A stretch of 64,000 nucleotides of DNA, from the NCBI GenBank assembly GCA_947462925.1, contig CANHQP010000011.1, forward strand, positions 1 to 64,000, read 5' to 3'. This document shows positions 25,793-35,344 of this stretch, one piece after another. This stretch comes from Flavobacteriia bacterium (GTDB lineage Bacteria; Bacteroidota; Bacteroidia; Flavobacteriales_D; Crocinitomicaceae). Made by a program: the position numbers and the translations under genes. The notes under the pieces are model-generated. The model had not been told where the DNA came from, made no database searches, and saw only the letters and a program-made list of their open reading frames with translations. Each line of letters opens with the position of its first letter. Positions within the stretch are counted from its first letter, which is position 1.

Positions 25793-27157
25793 TCATTCAA
25801 ATTTCGCTTTGTCTTCTTTGTCTTTATTAGGACCTATTAAGATACTTAATCCAGTGCTTAAATGTGCATTTTTTGCTCCCTGTGGCGCCATGAAAGCCAA
25901 AATATTATCTGAAATAATGTACCACTGAAAAGGCCCCCCTTTGATTGAAAAACCAAATCCAATATTGGCAAATGATCGTGCATATGCCGAATAATTAATA
26001 GTAGCTGCAAACCAATTATTTACTTTCAAATTTCCTGAAAGAATCAAACCTGCGCGGTATTGTTTTTTAATAAATTCATTGTATAAAGTGGCACCAATGT
26101 CAAATCTTTTTGAAACCTTATAAGTAGAACCTAAATAAAATCTTGTGTAAAGACCTGAAGTGTAAGATTCTGAATTTTCATACCCATCAAAGACCTTTGT
26201 TAAGGTATCAGAAATTGCATCTACAAACGAGTAAGTGCTATCATTCAAATACTGATTTAAATCAACTCCTTCAAATTTAAAATTTACTTCGTTTGACACA
26301 AAATTAGCATTATCTGTGTCCCATTTAATAGCTCCCAAATCAAGTAAACTTGCATTAAAAGCAAATTTTTCACTCAATTCATAAGTCGCACCCAGGTCAA
26401 CCGCCATTCCAAAATTTTTGAAATTTAAAATGCTTTTAAATGGATTATAGGTTGCCGTGCTGGTTTCATAAAATGGTTTTACTCCTGAAGTATTCACTTC
26501 CGCTGCACCATCAATTGTCAAATCAAAAGTAGTTGCATCTGTTGTGATACCCAATTTACTTTTTCTCGTATCAACATTGGCAATACCTGATAACAACTTA
26601 AGTCTTCCTCCTATTGTTAACTTACTGTTTACCTTTCTATTATAACCAAATGCATATTCAATATATGAATTCAAATTAAAACCCAATCCATCCAAAGAAG
26701 CCCTTTTTCCTAGCAAGGATTTTCCATTTCCTTCGATCGCAAATCTGAACAAATCGCTAGGATAAGTAAAATTGGAAACCAAATGATTGGTCAATGAAAA
26801 ACTAAAATAGTTGTCTTTTGATTTAAATCCAAAAGCAAGTATTTCATTGTGCATTTCCGCCGTTAAAAAATTAAGATCCGCCATTTTATTCAGTGCATTG
26901 TTTGGATTCAAAACCAAAGAATCATCTGATGCTCTTGTTTGTAACAAGTCATTCAATTTGAAACCACTATTAGAAATACCAAAACTTTGATAAGCAATCG
27001 GTAAACTCAAATAAAACTTGGCTTTCGTTTTGAAAGCTGGATTCAAATAGTGCGCTTGTGCCGTTTCATTTAAGCCATAAAGTGTGAAATTCTTTTGCGC
27101 CTCTATCTTATTGAAAAACAATAAAATAAATACTAAAACTATAAATTTATATTTCAT
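25793..27157 (-). CDS. DUF5723 family outer-membrane beta-barrel protein
   Basis: 454 residues: signal peptide, then AHYLNPAFKTKAKFYLSLP (the family's opening, like the 'NPA' of FadL/PorV-related barrels), and many alternating amphipathic strands, closing with KDKEDKAKFE. Predicted outer-membrane barrel. DUF5723 is a Bacteroidota family of unknown role; relatives are linked to T9SS partners, but nothing here demands that. It follows the lipoprotein gene by 43 bases on the same strand, so the two form an operon. Convergent with the OmpA-like gene (3-base gap). Confidence 0.82.
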   Translation of the reverse strand: MKYKFIVLVFILLFFNKIEAQKNFTLYGLNETAQAHYLNPAFKTKAKFYLSLPIAYQSFGISNSGFKLNDLLQTRASDDSLVLNPNNALNKMADLNFLTAEMHNEILAFGFKSKDNYFSFSLTNHLVSNFTYPSDLFRFAIEGNGKSLLGKRASLDGLGFNLNSYIEYAFGYNRKVNSKLTIGGRLKLLSGIANVDTRKSKLGITTDATTFDLTIDGAAEVNTSGVKPFYETSTATYNPFKSILNFKNFGMAVDLGATYELSEKFAFNASLLDLGAIKWDTDNANFVSNEVNFKFEGVDLNQYLNDSTYSFVDAISDTLTKVFDGYENSESYTSGLYTRFYLGSTYKVSKRFDIGATLYNEFIKKQYRAGLILSGNLKVNNWFAATINYSAYARSFANIGFGFSIKGGPFQWYIISDNILAFMAPQGAKNAHLSTGLSILIGPNKDKEDKAKFE

Positions 27158-27200
27158 TCGAAAAATGTCAAAAAGTTAATAATCTAGTTTGAATTCAAAT

Positions 27201-28820
27201 TTAAAGTCCAACTTTACCTTGAATTTGCATTCCCAATTTCAAGCTCATTCTATAGGAATCATAGAATTTTACAATTTGTCCATTGGTGCCATCAAGAGAT
27301 TGTGCAACACCATTGATCAGCACATATTTTACTTGATTCAACTGACTGATTTGAAACTCATTTAGCGTAGCATCTGTGATTTTCAATCTATTTTGATTTA
27401 CCTTTCCACTGTTGTCAACCAATGCGGATTGCACAACTGCTTCAGGTGTATTGAAAATGGTAAATAATGGACTGTAATTTTGATCTAGAAAAATAAGTTG
27501 GGTTTTAAAATCAACAGGAAACCCATTGTCAACATTGATTCTAAACATCACAGACTCGATAGCAGAAACATCTTCATTGAAGTTAAAAGGCACCGTATCT
27601 TTCAATTCAAAACCATAAGCCAAACCTTCCAACGGCAATTCAACTTCTGTTCTTACCCTAAATTTAGAATCGGCTTCAATGAAATTAAGATTGGCTGTTT
27701 GTCCGCCCGGATTAGATTGTGCAGTTGCAGCGAAATAAAAATATTTTGGAACTGGCGTAATTACTGTCGCTAAATTGGGAGTGTTTGTGGTATTCAACTC
27801 CAAGGTTGAAGTCGCCGTTTGCCCCATTACTGACGGTGGATTGACATCAAAAACAGTTGGGAAACCAGATAAAGGAAATTCTTGACCAGTAGCAATATTG
27901 ATCGTTTTTATCTCTGAAAAATTGATTCTTGAGGGAAATCCAAATGAATTTTCGACAATGAATTTAACTTTAGGATTGATTAATTCAAAATAACCGGTAG
28001 ATGCAGTTTCAAAAATTCTCATCAAAATGGTATCATTTGAAATTCCCAAGTCTTGTTGACCAAAATAACCGCGTACATTTTCAAATGCTAAGTTGGAAAG
28101 ATTGAAATCAATTTGAATATTTTCATTTCCAACAACAGCTTGACCAGTTCCTGTAATTGTTGTTTGAGAAGTCACTTTAAAAGTATTGACAGTTGTATTT
28201 CCTAAAGTAAAATCTCCAATAACGTTTGCTAAATCAACCGAAATTGAACCTGATTGCGGAACTTCTCCTGTATAAGTTAAATTGATAGTTCGTGAAATAG
28301 GCACATTGTTCAGTTTCAAATCAGGAAAAGTCAAAACCGCCGTTACATCATGTTGTAAAGTAGTTGACAAAGCCAAATTCAACATTCCGCCACTAAAATC
28401 AACAGTATGAATTTCAACTCCTGCATTGGTATTGAAAGCAATATTCTCAGAATTATTGGTACTAATTGTTCCATTTAATGCCGGCAACGTAACCAAATTC
28501 AAATCAGCAAGGGAGAGTGAACTTTGAGCTGTTTGATTATTTAATTGAACTATTGATTGGGCATCGTATGATACAACTTCTCCTTTATAAACCAACGCAA
28601 TCGCACCAGTAGTATTATCAATTACCACAATATCAGTAGAATCCTGTCTGGCTAAAATATCGTAAACCCCAAAATTTGCATGCGCCAAAGGGATGGCCAA
28701 ATTTGGATTCCATGCATTCTGTGCAAGCTTATCAAACTCTAATTTTTTGCATGCAGGAAGAATTCCAATTGCGAGCAAAAACAATGCAAGCATGGTCTTG
28801 TTTTTTTTCAGTGATTTCAT
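27201..28820 (-). CDS. Large beta-rich lipoprotein (hypothetical)
   Basis: 539 residues from ATG 28820. Lipoprotein signal: KKNKTMLALFLLAIGILPAC, Cys about 24. The mature protein is almost all short beta segments (e.g. IVQLNNQTAQSSLSLADLNLV, TLELNTTNTPNLATVITP), with no enzyme motif. It likely sits on the cell surface or the inner leaflet of the outer membrane. The pairing with a DUF5723 barrel downstream suggests a barrel plus lipoprotein surface complex, which I infer from gene order only. Confidence 0.75.
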   Translation of the reverse strand: MKSLKKNKTMLALFLLAIGILPACKKLEFDKLAQNAWNPNLAIPLAHANFGVYDILARQDSTDIVVIDNTTGAIALVYKGEVVSYDAQSIVQLNNQTAQSSLSLADLNLVTLPALNGTISTNNSENIAFNTNAGVEIHTVDFSGGMLNLALSTTLQHDVTAVLTFPDLKLNNVPISRTINLTYTGEVPQSGSISVDLANVIGDFTLGNTTVNTFKVTSQTTITGTGQAVVGNENIQIDFNLSNLAFENVRGYFGQQDLGISNDTILMRIFETASTGYFELINPKVKFIVENSFGFPSRINFSEIKTINIATGQEFPLSGFPTVFDVNPPSVMGQTATSTLELNTTNTPNLATVITPVPKYFYFAATAQSNPGGQTANLNFIEADSKFRVRTEVELPLEGLAYGFELKDTVPFNFNEDVSAIESVMFRINVDNGFPVDFKTQLIFLDQNYSPLFTIFNTPEAVVQSALVDNSGKVNQNRLKITDATLNEFQISQLNQVKYVLINGVAQSLDGTNGQIVKFYDSYRMSLKLGMQIQGKVGL

Positions 28821-28990
28821 ATACAAACGGTTGATTTAAAACTGTCTGTTGTAAATGTAACATTCTAAATCAAGAATAGCAAAAAATATATCCATGCATT
28901 TCCTCAATTTTATAGTTTGGTTCGATAATTTTTTCCTAAGAATTGTAATTTTCTTTGTAATTTTCCGTTCTTTTTGAGAATCAATCAAAC

Positions 28991-29812
28991 ATGAAAATTA
29001 AATTATTCATTTTAACACTTTTGTCGGTGCTGCAACTTGTTGCACAAAAACAAAATTTTAGATCTAAGTCTGAAATTGGTGTAATGGGTGGTGGTTCATA
29101 TTATATCGGTGATCTAAATCAATACAACCACTTCCAAAATTCAAATTTAGGACTTGGTCTTGTGTATAAGTATAATGTTAATACACGTTTGGCTTTTCGT
29201 GCAAACGCAATGTTTGGATCAATAGAAGCCAATGACAACCAAGCTTCAAATGCAGTAATAGTCAATCGAAATTTATCCTTTTCGTCTACAATTTACGAAT
29301 TTGCAGCTGGTGTTGAGTTTAGTTATTTGCCTTTTCAAATTGGGAATTCAAAGTATTTTGGAACGGCTTATTTGCTCACTGAAATTGGGATATTTCAAAT
29401 GAATCCAACAGCTGATTTTAATGGTGATAAAATTGATTTACAATCTTTAGGCACTGAAGGTCAAGGAACAAGTCTTTCGTCTGAAGCTCCTTACAAGAAA
29501 ACGCAATTGACCATTCCTTTGGGTGTTGGATGCAAATTTGCAATCGGCGGAAGAGTAACTTTGAGTTTGGAATATGGAATTCGCAAAACATTTACAGACT
29601 ATTTGGACGATGTTCATGCTAATAGATATGTCAATGCAGATGATTTGGCAGCAATAAATGGTCCACTTTCTGCGGAACTTTCAAATAGAAGCTTAGATGG
29701 TTCCGCTTACGGAAAAAGAGGAAATGCAACAACCAAAGACTGGTATGTATTTTATGGTGCAATGTTCAGTATCAGACTTGGTGGTCCAAGAAAATGCAAT
29801 ATGCCTAGATAA
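28991..29812 (+). CDS. DUF6089 family outer-membrane protein
   Basis: 273 residues. Signal peptide (ends LQLVAQ), then SEIGVMGGGSYYIGDLNQ, the family's first strand pair. Further strands include GLVYKYNVNTRLAFRANAMFGSIEAND, TIYEFAAGVEFSYLPF, TIPLGVGCKFAIGGRVTLSLEYGIRKTFTDYLDDVH, closing with VFYGAMFSIRLG. The family is a predicted small barrel whose gene usually follows nadK in flavobacteria; here it is apart from it. Stops abut those of ribE with no gap (TAA directly followed by TTA). Confidence 0.88.
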   Translation: MKIKLFILTLLSVLQLVAQKQNFRSKSEIGVMGGGSYYIGDLNQYNHFQNSNLGLGLVYKYNVNTRLAFRANAMFGSIEANDNQASNAVIVNRNLSFSSTIYEFAAGVEFSYLPFQIGNSKYFGTAYLLTEIGIFQMNPTADFNGDKIDLQSLGTEGQGTSLSSEAPYKKTQLTIPLGVGCKFAIGGRVTLSLEYGIRKTFTDYLDDVHANRYVNADDLAAINGPLSAELSNRSLDGSAYGKRGNATTKDWYVFYGAMFSIRLGGPRKCNMPR

Positions 29813-30400
29813 TTATCTTAGGTTTTGCATCATCAATTTTGCAACATATTTTCCAATAATATCAAACTCTAAATTGACAACGTCGTTCACTTGCAATTGA
29901 TGAAAATTCGTGTGCTCATATGTGAATGGAATAATACAAACAGAAAAGGATTTTGACATTGAATCAACGACAGTCAAACTCACTCCATTAATGGTGATTG
30001 AACCTTTTTCAACCGTCACTTGATCTGTAATGTATTCAAAAGTAAATTTCCAACTACCATTTTGGTCTTCAATAGCGATGCATTTTGCGACAGTATCAAC
30101 ATGGCCCTGAACTATATGTCCATCCAAACGACCATTCATTTGCATACACCTTTCAAGATTTACTTTTGTTCCTACTTTCCAAGAACCCAAATTGGTTTTA
30201 TTAAGCGTTTCTTGAATTGCAGTAACTGTATATAAATCGCCTTGAATATCAACAACAGTCAAACAAGTTCCATTATGTGCTACACTTTGATCAATTTTTA
30301 ACTCAGCAGTAAATGGTGAAAACAAAGTAAAATGTATATTGTCTTGTTCTTTGATAATTTGACGAACTTCTCCAAGTTGCTCGATAATTCCTGTAAACAT
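29813..30400 (-). CDS. ribE: Riboflavin synthase, alpha subunit
   Basis: Dismutates two 6,7-dimethyl-8-ribityllumazine molecules to riboflavin. 195 residues made of two similar lumazine-binding halves: MFTGIIEQLGEV with VAHNGTCLTVV, then GHIVQGHVDTVA with SITINGVSLTVV. This duplication is diagnostic. Other rib genes are not adjacent; ribF is at 15003. Convergent with DUF6089 and directly abutting it. Confidence 0.95.
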   Translation of the reverse strand: MFTGIIEQLGEVRQIIKEQDNIHFTLFSPFTAELKIDQSVAHNGTCLTVVDIQGDLYTVTAIQETLNKTNLGSWKVGTKVNLERCMQMNGRLDGHIVQGHVDTVAKCIAIEDQNGSWKFTFEYITDQVTVEKGSITINGVSLTVVDSMSKSFSVCIIPFTYEHTNFHQLQVNDVVNLEFDIIGKYVAKLMMQNLR

Positions 30401-30480
30401 ATTTGTGATTTTATTTTACCAATGATGGCAAGCAAATTTCGGAAATCTAGCTGATTTAAAAGTCAAAAAATTCAATCTTT

Positions 30481-32877
30481 TTATTTTATCAGAACTACAT
30501 GTCCAACAATGGTGTCCTCAATGGCTCCTGTGGTTATATATTCAATCTTGTAAACAAATATCCCATCTTGGATTTTCAAACCTTTATAGGTGCCATCCCA
30601 TGCAAAATCCAATTCATCAGATTCGAAAATCAATTCACCCCAACGGTTATAAATCTTCACATTTAATTGAGCGATATTTACAGTACTTGCGGAAAAATAA
30701 TTATTCGAACGATTTCCATCTGGTGTAAATGCATTTGGAACATAAATGTAATACTCTGGAAGTATGACAATTGGCTTACTAATGGTATCTTTACATCCCA
30801 ATTGATTTGTCGCAATCAAGGTAACTGTATAAGTTCCTGGCACAGCATAGGTGTTATTTGGATGAACCATTGTTGACCCATTTCCATCTCCAAAAGTCCA
30901 AACATAAGTAACTCCACCACTTGTTAAATTTTGGAATGTAATTGGCAATGCTTCAAACAAAGTTTGACTAGAAATCGCAAAATCAGCATTCGGTCGAATA
31001 ACTTCAACAATTGCTACACCCTCAACGGAAAAAGTTTGACATTCATCAGAAACAGAAACTTCATAGGAGGTTGTTTCAGATGGTTTTACCCAAATCCCAT
31101 CAGTTGTTGCACCATTGACTAACCACTCAATGTAATATTGTCCATAACCTCCAGTTGCACTGACAGTTATATATGCTGAATCACCAGGGCAAATCAATTG
31201 TGCTGGCGACATATCTAGCACTAATGGCGGACTTGTAATTGTATAAATAACTTGTTCTGTAGTCGTATTTCCGCACTGATCTGTAATTAACACATTGTAA
31301 ATGGTTGTTGCAGAGGGTAAAACATCTTGCGTAGCATTTATACCCAGTTGTGTAGTTCCCGCTGTCCACTGATAAGTGTAAACACCTGAACCTCCGTTAG
31401 CTGTAACTGAAATTTGAGCGGGGATGTATGGACAAATCTCTGTAATGTCTGCTGTAGAAGTAGCAGTTAACGGTTGAAAAACAGGCACATTTACTGTACC
31501 TGAACCAACGGCCGTTTGAAGCAAACAATTGTCAGTCACTGAAACTGTGTAAGTTTGCGTGGTAGAAGGATTCACTGTAATACTACTTGTTGTTTCACCT
31601 GTATTCCAAGCGTATACATATGGACCTACCCCACCTGTCGCATTGGCAATTACTTCAACAGAATTTCCTGGACAAAGGACATCTTCCGATTCTACAGTTA
31701 CTTGAACTGGGGCAATGTCATTGATTTTTAAATTAATTGTTTGACTGGCATTACCACCACACGGATCTGGAATAGCAAAAACAAGATTAATAGTCTCAAT
31801 TCCTTCAGTAAGACCGTCAGCTAGGGCATTAAAAGTAAAAGTGGCGGTTGTCTGACCTGCCGGAAAAGTTACCGAACTTGGAATACTTGAATAATCAATT
31901 CCTGCTGTTGCAGTCCCAGTAACGGTAATTGGAATTGTTAGCGGGACAGTTAAATTATTAGTTCCACGTGTCAAGGTGAAAGTAGTTGAAACACAACCTT
32001 CTGCCATTACTGTTGGATCATTGAAAGCATTATAAGACATTTCATATTCCACTGAAACTGGCACTTTGGAGGTCAAACTATTTGCTTGCAAAAATATTCC
32101 TGAATCAAAAATACCATCTCCTACATCAGCAATCGCAATAGCTAAATGATAAGTTTGTCCGCATTGCACCTTAGCAACGGCTTCTAAAGGCTTTGTGAAA
32201 CCATCGTACTGTATGTAAGTGCTACTAGAATTATATGGACCATTTGATCCTGTCCCGTTATATTTATAATAAGCGCAATTGGCGCAATTAGCTACATAAG
32301 TTCCTGTAGATTCAGAACCGTCGTTCACATTATTGATGGCAACAATCGTATTGTTTGGCAACCTCGCCATATTTTGTATGCCTCCAGGAATTCCTGGTCC
32401 TGAAATAAAAAAGGCAAAAACATCGTTGAAAGTGGAATTTACATATTCTCTGTATTCTTCTGATCCGAACACGTAGCTAAATCTCACAGTATCAGAATAA
32501 GGAATGAAATCAAATTCCAAGACTGCGGCATTAAAAGTAGTGGATGGATTTACCAGATTTGTTAATCTGAAATAACCTGGTGCATTGTTATCAATGCCTG
32601 CGTTGGTTGAATTATTTGGACCATGTGGACCATCTCCATTGTTTAAAACAGTTCCTGTAGTTAACACTATTCCCTCCGGAATTTCCAAATTGGTTCCTGC
32701 AGCACTGAAATAACCTATTGCTTGTGGTGAACCTGAATAACTTATATTCGAAACTGTTACACCTGGACCGAGCAATACATTTTGTACCAAACCATTTGGA
32801 GTTTGGGATGTATTGGTCACCAATTGACTAAAAGCCAAAAAAGGTAACAGAAGCGCTATAGAAATAAGTAATTTCAT
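30481..32877 (-). CDS. Large secreted protein: choice-of-anchor L, Calx-beta-like, Ig-like/PKD, T9SS type B domain
   Basis: 798 residues from ATG 32877. Signal peptide (MKLLISIALLLPFLAFSQ). Residues about 20-280 form a choice-of-anchor L domain (FDFIPYSDTVRFSYVFGSEEY, FISGPGIPGG, QCGQTYHLAIAIADVGDGIFDSG). About 300-380 is Calx-beta-like (ATAGIDYSSIPSSVTFPAGQ). Then three or four Ig-like units of form GGVGPYVYAWNTGETT, a PKD (VWTFGDGNGS), and the gliding-associated type B end (VPNAFTPDGNRSNNYF to GIFVYKIEYI). A surface or matrix adhesin is the usual interpretation; no ligand can be named. Confidence 0.92.
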   Translation of the reverse strand: MKLLISIALLLPFLAFSQLVTNTSQTPNGLVQNVLLGPGVTVSNISYSGSPQAIGYFSAAGTNLEIPEGIVLTTGTVLNNGDGPHGPNNSTNAGIDNNAPGYFRLTNLVNPSTTFNAAVLEFDFIPYSDTVRFSYVFGSEEYREYVNSTFNDVFAFFISGPGIPGGIQNMARLPNNTIVAINNVNDGSESTGTYVANCANCAYYKYNGTGSNGPYNSSSTYIQYDGFTKPLEAVAKVQCGQTYHLAIAIADVGDGIFDSGIFLQANSLTSKVPVSVEYEMSYNAFNDPTVMAEGCVSTTFTLTRGTNNLTVPLTIPITVTGTATAGIDYSSIPSSVTFPAGQTTATFTFNALADGLTEGIETINLVFAIPDPCGGNASQTINLKINDIAPVQVTVESEDVLCPGNSVEVIANATGGVGPYVYAWNTGETTSSITVNPSTTQTYTVSVTDNCLLQTAVGSGTVNVPVFQPLTATSTADITEICPYIPAQISVTANGGSGVYTYQWTAGTTQLGINATQDVLPSATTIYNVLITDQCGNTTTEQVIYTITSPPLVLDMSPAQLICPGDSAYITVSATGGYGQYYIEWLVNGATTDGIWVKPSETTSYEVSVSDECQTFSVEGVAIVEVIRPNADFAISSQTLFEALPITFQNLTSGGVTYVWTFGDGNGSTMVHPNNTYAVPGTYTVTLIATNQLGCKDTISKPIVILPEYYIYVPNAFTPDGNRSNNYFSASTVNIAQLNVKIYNRWGELIFESDELDFAWDGTYKGLKIQDGIFVYKIEYITTGAIEDTIVGHVVLIK

Positions 32878-33018
32878 CAAAAACAATAACGATTGAAAGT
32901 ACTGAATAGTTGCGAAATTGCGACTAAAAAAAAACGTTCAATGATTAAAAGGTACAAGTTACTGATTCTACTGAAAATAGAAGTAGGTTTTATAAGTATT
33001 TTAACAAAATATAAGAAC

Positions 33019-34866
33019 CTATTCCATCCCTTGCATTGCACAAAGATTGAAATACATGCCTTTTTGAGCAATTAATTCATCGTGAGAACCTTGTTCAACA
33101 ATTTGACCTTTTTGCAAAACAACTATAATATCTGCATTTCTGATTGTGCTCAAACGATGTGCAATCACCAATGAAGTTCTATCTTTCATCAATTTTTCCA
33201 ATGCATCTTGAACTAATTTTTCTGACTCTGTATCTAGCGCAGAGGTTGCCTCATCCAAAATCAACAAAGGTGAATTTTTTAGTACCGCACGAGCAATACT
33301 GATGCGTTGTTTTTGTCCACCTGAAAGTTTATTTCCTCTCTCACCAATGTTGGTATTATAACCATCATCTAAACGAATAATAAATTCATGTGCGTTGGCC
33401 ACTTTCGCCGCGTTTTCAATCTCTTCATCTGATACATGAGGCATACCGAAAGCAATGTTATTTCTTACCGAATCGTTAAATAAAATCGATTCCTGAGTTA
33501 CCATTCCGATTTGATCTCTTAAATCTACAATAGACGTACTTTTGATTGGCGTGTCATCAAATAAAATTTCCCCTTCGGTGGTGTCGTAGAACCTTGGTAG
33601 TAAATCTGCAATAGTTGATTTTCCACTTCCTGATTCTCCAACTAATGCCACAGTTTTCCCTGCAGGGATAAAAAGATTTATATTCTTCAAAACCATCGCT
33701 TCTCTGTACTTAAAAGAAATATTTCGGTAAGTGATTCCTTTAGAAAGTTCGCCTAATTTGATTGGATTATCTGTTTCATAAATGTGCTCATCTGCATCTA
33801 AAATCTCATTGATTCGATCTTGAGATGCTTTTGCTTTATTCAAATTGGCTACGCTAGTTGCTATTCCTTGGATTGGCCTCAATAATTGTGAAAAAACCAA
33901 AATAAATCCCATAAATTTTTCTCCAGTCATCCCAGAAGAATTCTTGGCATCTAAAATCATGGAACCTCCAAACCAAACAATTCCTAACATGACAGCTGAA
34001 CCTAAAAACTCATTCAATGGTGGAGACAAATCTCTTTTTCTAAAAGCTCTAGTAATGAGTTGTTGGTGTCTTAAATTGATTGATTTAAAAGAACCTAAGA
34101 CATAAGGTATAGCATTAAATGCCTTGATAATTCTTATTCCACCCAAGTTTTCTTCCATCGATGAAAACAATATTCCCATTTGCGCCTGACCTTCTTTGGC
34201 TGTTTTTTTCAAACTTTTGCCAATTCTAGAAATTACAAAAGCAGAAATTGGAAGAAGTAAAAAAGATATTATTGTCAATTTGGGACTCCAATAGAGCAAT
34301 GCTACAAGATTGATAATGATGGCTATGGGCTCTCTAAATAGCAATTCTAACATACTGACAACAGCAATTTCAATTTCGCCAACATCGTTGTTCATTCTGG
34401 CCATTAAATCTCCTTTTTTCTCTTCGGAGTAAAAAGCCAAAGGTAAATTCATTGCTTTTTCAAACATTTTATCACGCAAATCCCTCACCACTGCCATGCG
34501 CAAGTGCGATTGATGGTAAATCGCCAAATATCTAAATAAATTTTTCAGAAAGAAAGCAAAAAGCACTGAAATACAAACCATTAATAACGCGTTCTTTGGA
34601 CTTTCAACCACCATCGTTTTCATGAAATACTGGTAATAATCTGAACAGAATTCAAAAAATTTAATGAATCCTCCATTGTATATCGGCTCAATGATTTCCT
34701 CTGGATGCAAAACATCATCTTTTGGAAAAATTAATTGCAAAAACGGAATGAAAAGTACCAAAGAAATAAGGTTAAATATCACAAACAACAAGTTGAAAAT
34801 GATGACTAAGATTGCTTTAATCTTGTACGAAAAAGTCAATCGATATATTTCTAAAAGTGATTTCAT
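33019..34866 (-). CDS. ABC exporter, MsbA-like fused permease-ATPase
   Basis: 615 residues: six transmembrane helices in the first ~330 residues, then an ATPase domain with Walker A GESGSGKST, signature LSGGQKQR, Walker B PLLILDEATSALD and H-loop AHRLSTI. The family exports lipids or lipid A and other hydrophobic molecules; with waaA in the same region a lipopolysaccharide role is possible but not shown. ATG 34866 (MKSLLEIYRL) is chosen: the upstream in-frame start at 34875 is a GTG at the edge of the -7 element. A tail-to-tail neighbour is not present. Confidence 0.9.
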   Translation of the reverse strand: MKSLLEIYRLTFSYKIKAILVIIFNLLFVIFNLISLVLFIPFLQLIFPKDDVLHPEEIIEPIYNGGFIKFFEFCSDYYQYFMKTMVVESPKNALLMVCISVLFAFFLKNLFRYLAIYHQSHLRMAVVRDLRDKMFEKAMNLPLAFYSEEKKGDLMARMNNDVGEIEIAVVSMLELLFREPIAIIINLVALLYWSPKLTIISFLLLPISAFVISRIGKSLKKTAKEGQAQMGILFSSMEENLGGIRIIKAFNAIPYVLGSFKSINLRHQQLITRAFRKRDLSPPLNEFLGSAVMLGIVWFGGSMILDAKNSSGMTGEKFMGFILVFSQLLRPIQGIATSVANLNKAKASQDRINEILDADEHIYETDNPIKLGELSKGITYRNISFKYREAMVLKNINLFIPAGKTVALVGESGSGKSTIADLLPRFYDTTEGEILFDDTPIKSTSIVDLRDQIGMVTQESILFNDSVRNNIAFGMPHVSDEEIENAAKVANAHEFIIRLDDGYNTNIGERGNKLSGGQKQRISIARAVLKNSPLLILDEATSALDTESEKLVQDALEKLMKDRTSLVIAHRLSTIRNADIIVVLQKGQIVEQGSHDELIAQKGMYFNLCAMQGME

Positions 34867-34874
34867 ATTGAACA

Positions 34875-34882
34875 CAAAGTTA
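34875..34882 (-). promoter_or_regulatory. -7 promoter element for the ABC exporter gene
   Basis: Reads TAACTTTG on the minus strand (TAnnTTTG), eight bases from the ATG at 34866, giving a very short or absent leader. Confidence 0.45.
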
Positions 34883-34975
34883 AGTTAATTCTTAGTATTT
34901 GAAAATTTCAGTCCAAAAGTGCGTTGGAAATTGTTTGACAAAATAAAAATTGCTTATAATTTCCCTCAATTTACG

Positions 34976-34983
34976 TAAATTTG
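34976..34983 (+). promoter_or_regulatory. -7 promoter element for rbfA
   Basis: TAAATTTG (TAnnTTTG), four bases from the rbfA ATG; a TTG lies 23 bases upstream (34950-34952). The mRNA would be leaderless. Confidence 0.5.
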
Positions 34984-34987
34984 CAAC

Positions 34988-35326
34988 ATGGGATCAATCA
35001 GACAAAATAAAATCGAAGGTGTAATTCAGGAAGAATTGGCCATGTTTTTTCAAAGAAATATGCATGAAATCTGCCTAGGTGCAATGGTGAGCGTTACTGT
35101 TGTGCGAATCACTCCTGATTTGTCATTGGCTCGGGTATACTTAAGTATTTTTGCTGGACCAGAAAAAGAAGAAGTCTTAAAATCAATCCAAGAACACGCA
35201 GGGAAAATCAGAGGTGAAGTAGGCAGAAGATTGAAAAATATGCGCAAAATTCCTGAATTGATTTTCAAAATTGACGATTCTCTAGATTACGCAATGGAAA
35301 TCCAAAATTTGTTGGCAAAAAAATAA
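34988..35326 (+). CDS. rbfA: Ribosome-binding factor A
   Basis: 112 residues. RbfA binds the 30S subunit and helps mature the 16S rRNA 5' end. Family pattern is complete: RQNKIEGVIQEELAMFF near the start, VTVVRITPDLSLARVYLSIF, and the KH-type end RRLKNMRKIPELIFKIDDSLDYAMEI. The N-terminus (MGSIRQNKIEG) fits the family, so the start at 34988 is right even though it leaves almost no leader. The next gene lies 18 bases downstream in the same frame and is likely cotranscribed. Confidence 0.95.
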   Translation: MGSIRQNKIEGVIQEELAMFFQRNMHEICLGAMVSVTVVRITPDLSLARVYLSIFAGPEKEEVLKSIQEHAGKIRGEVGRRLKNMRKIPELIFKIDDSLDYAMEIQNLLAKK

Positions 35327-35344
35327 TCGCTAAAACTCCCGATC

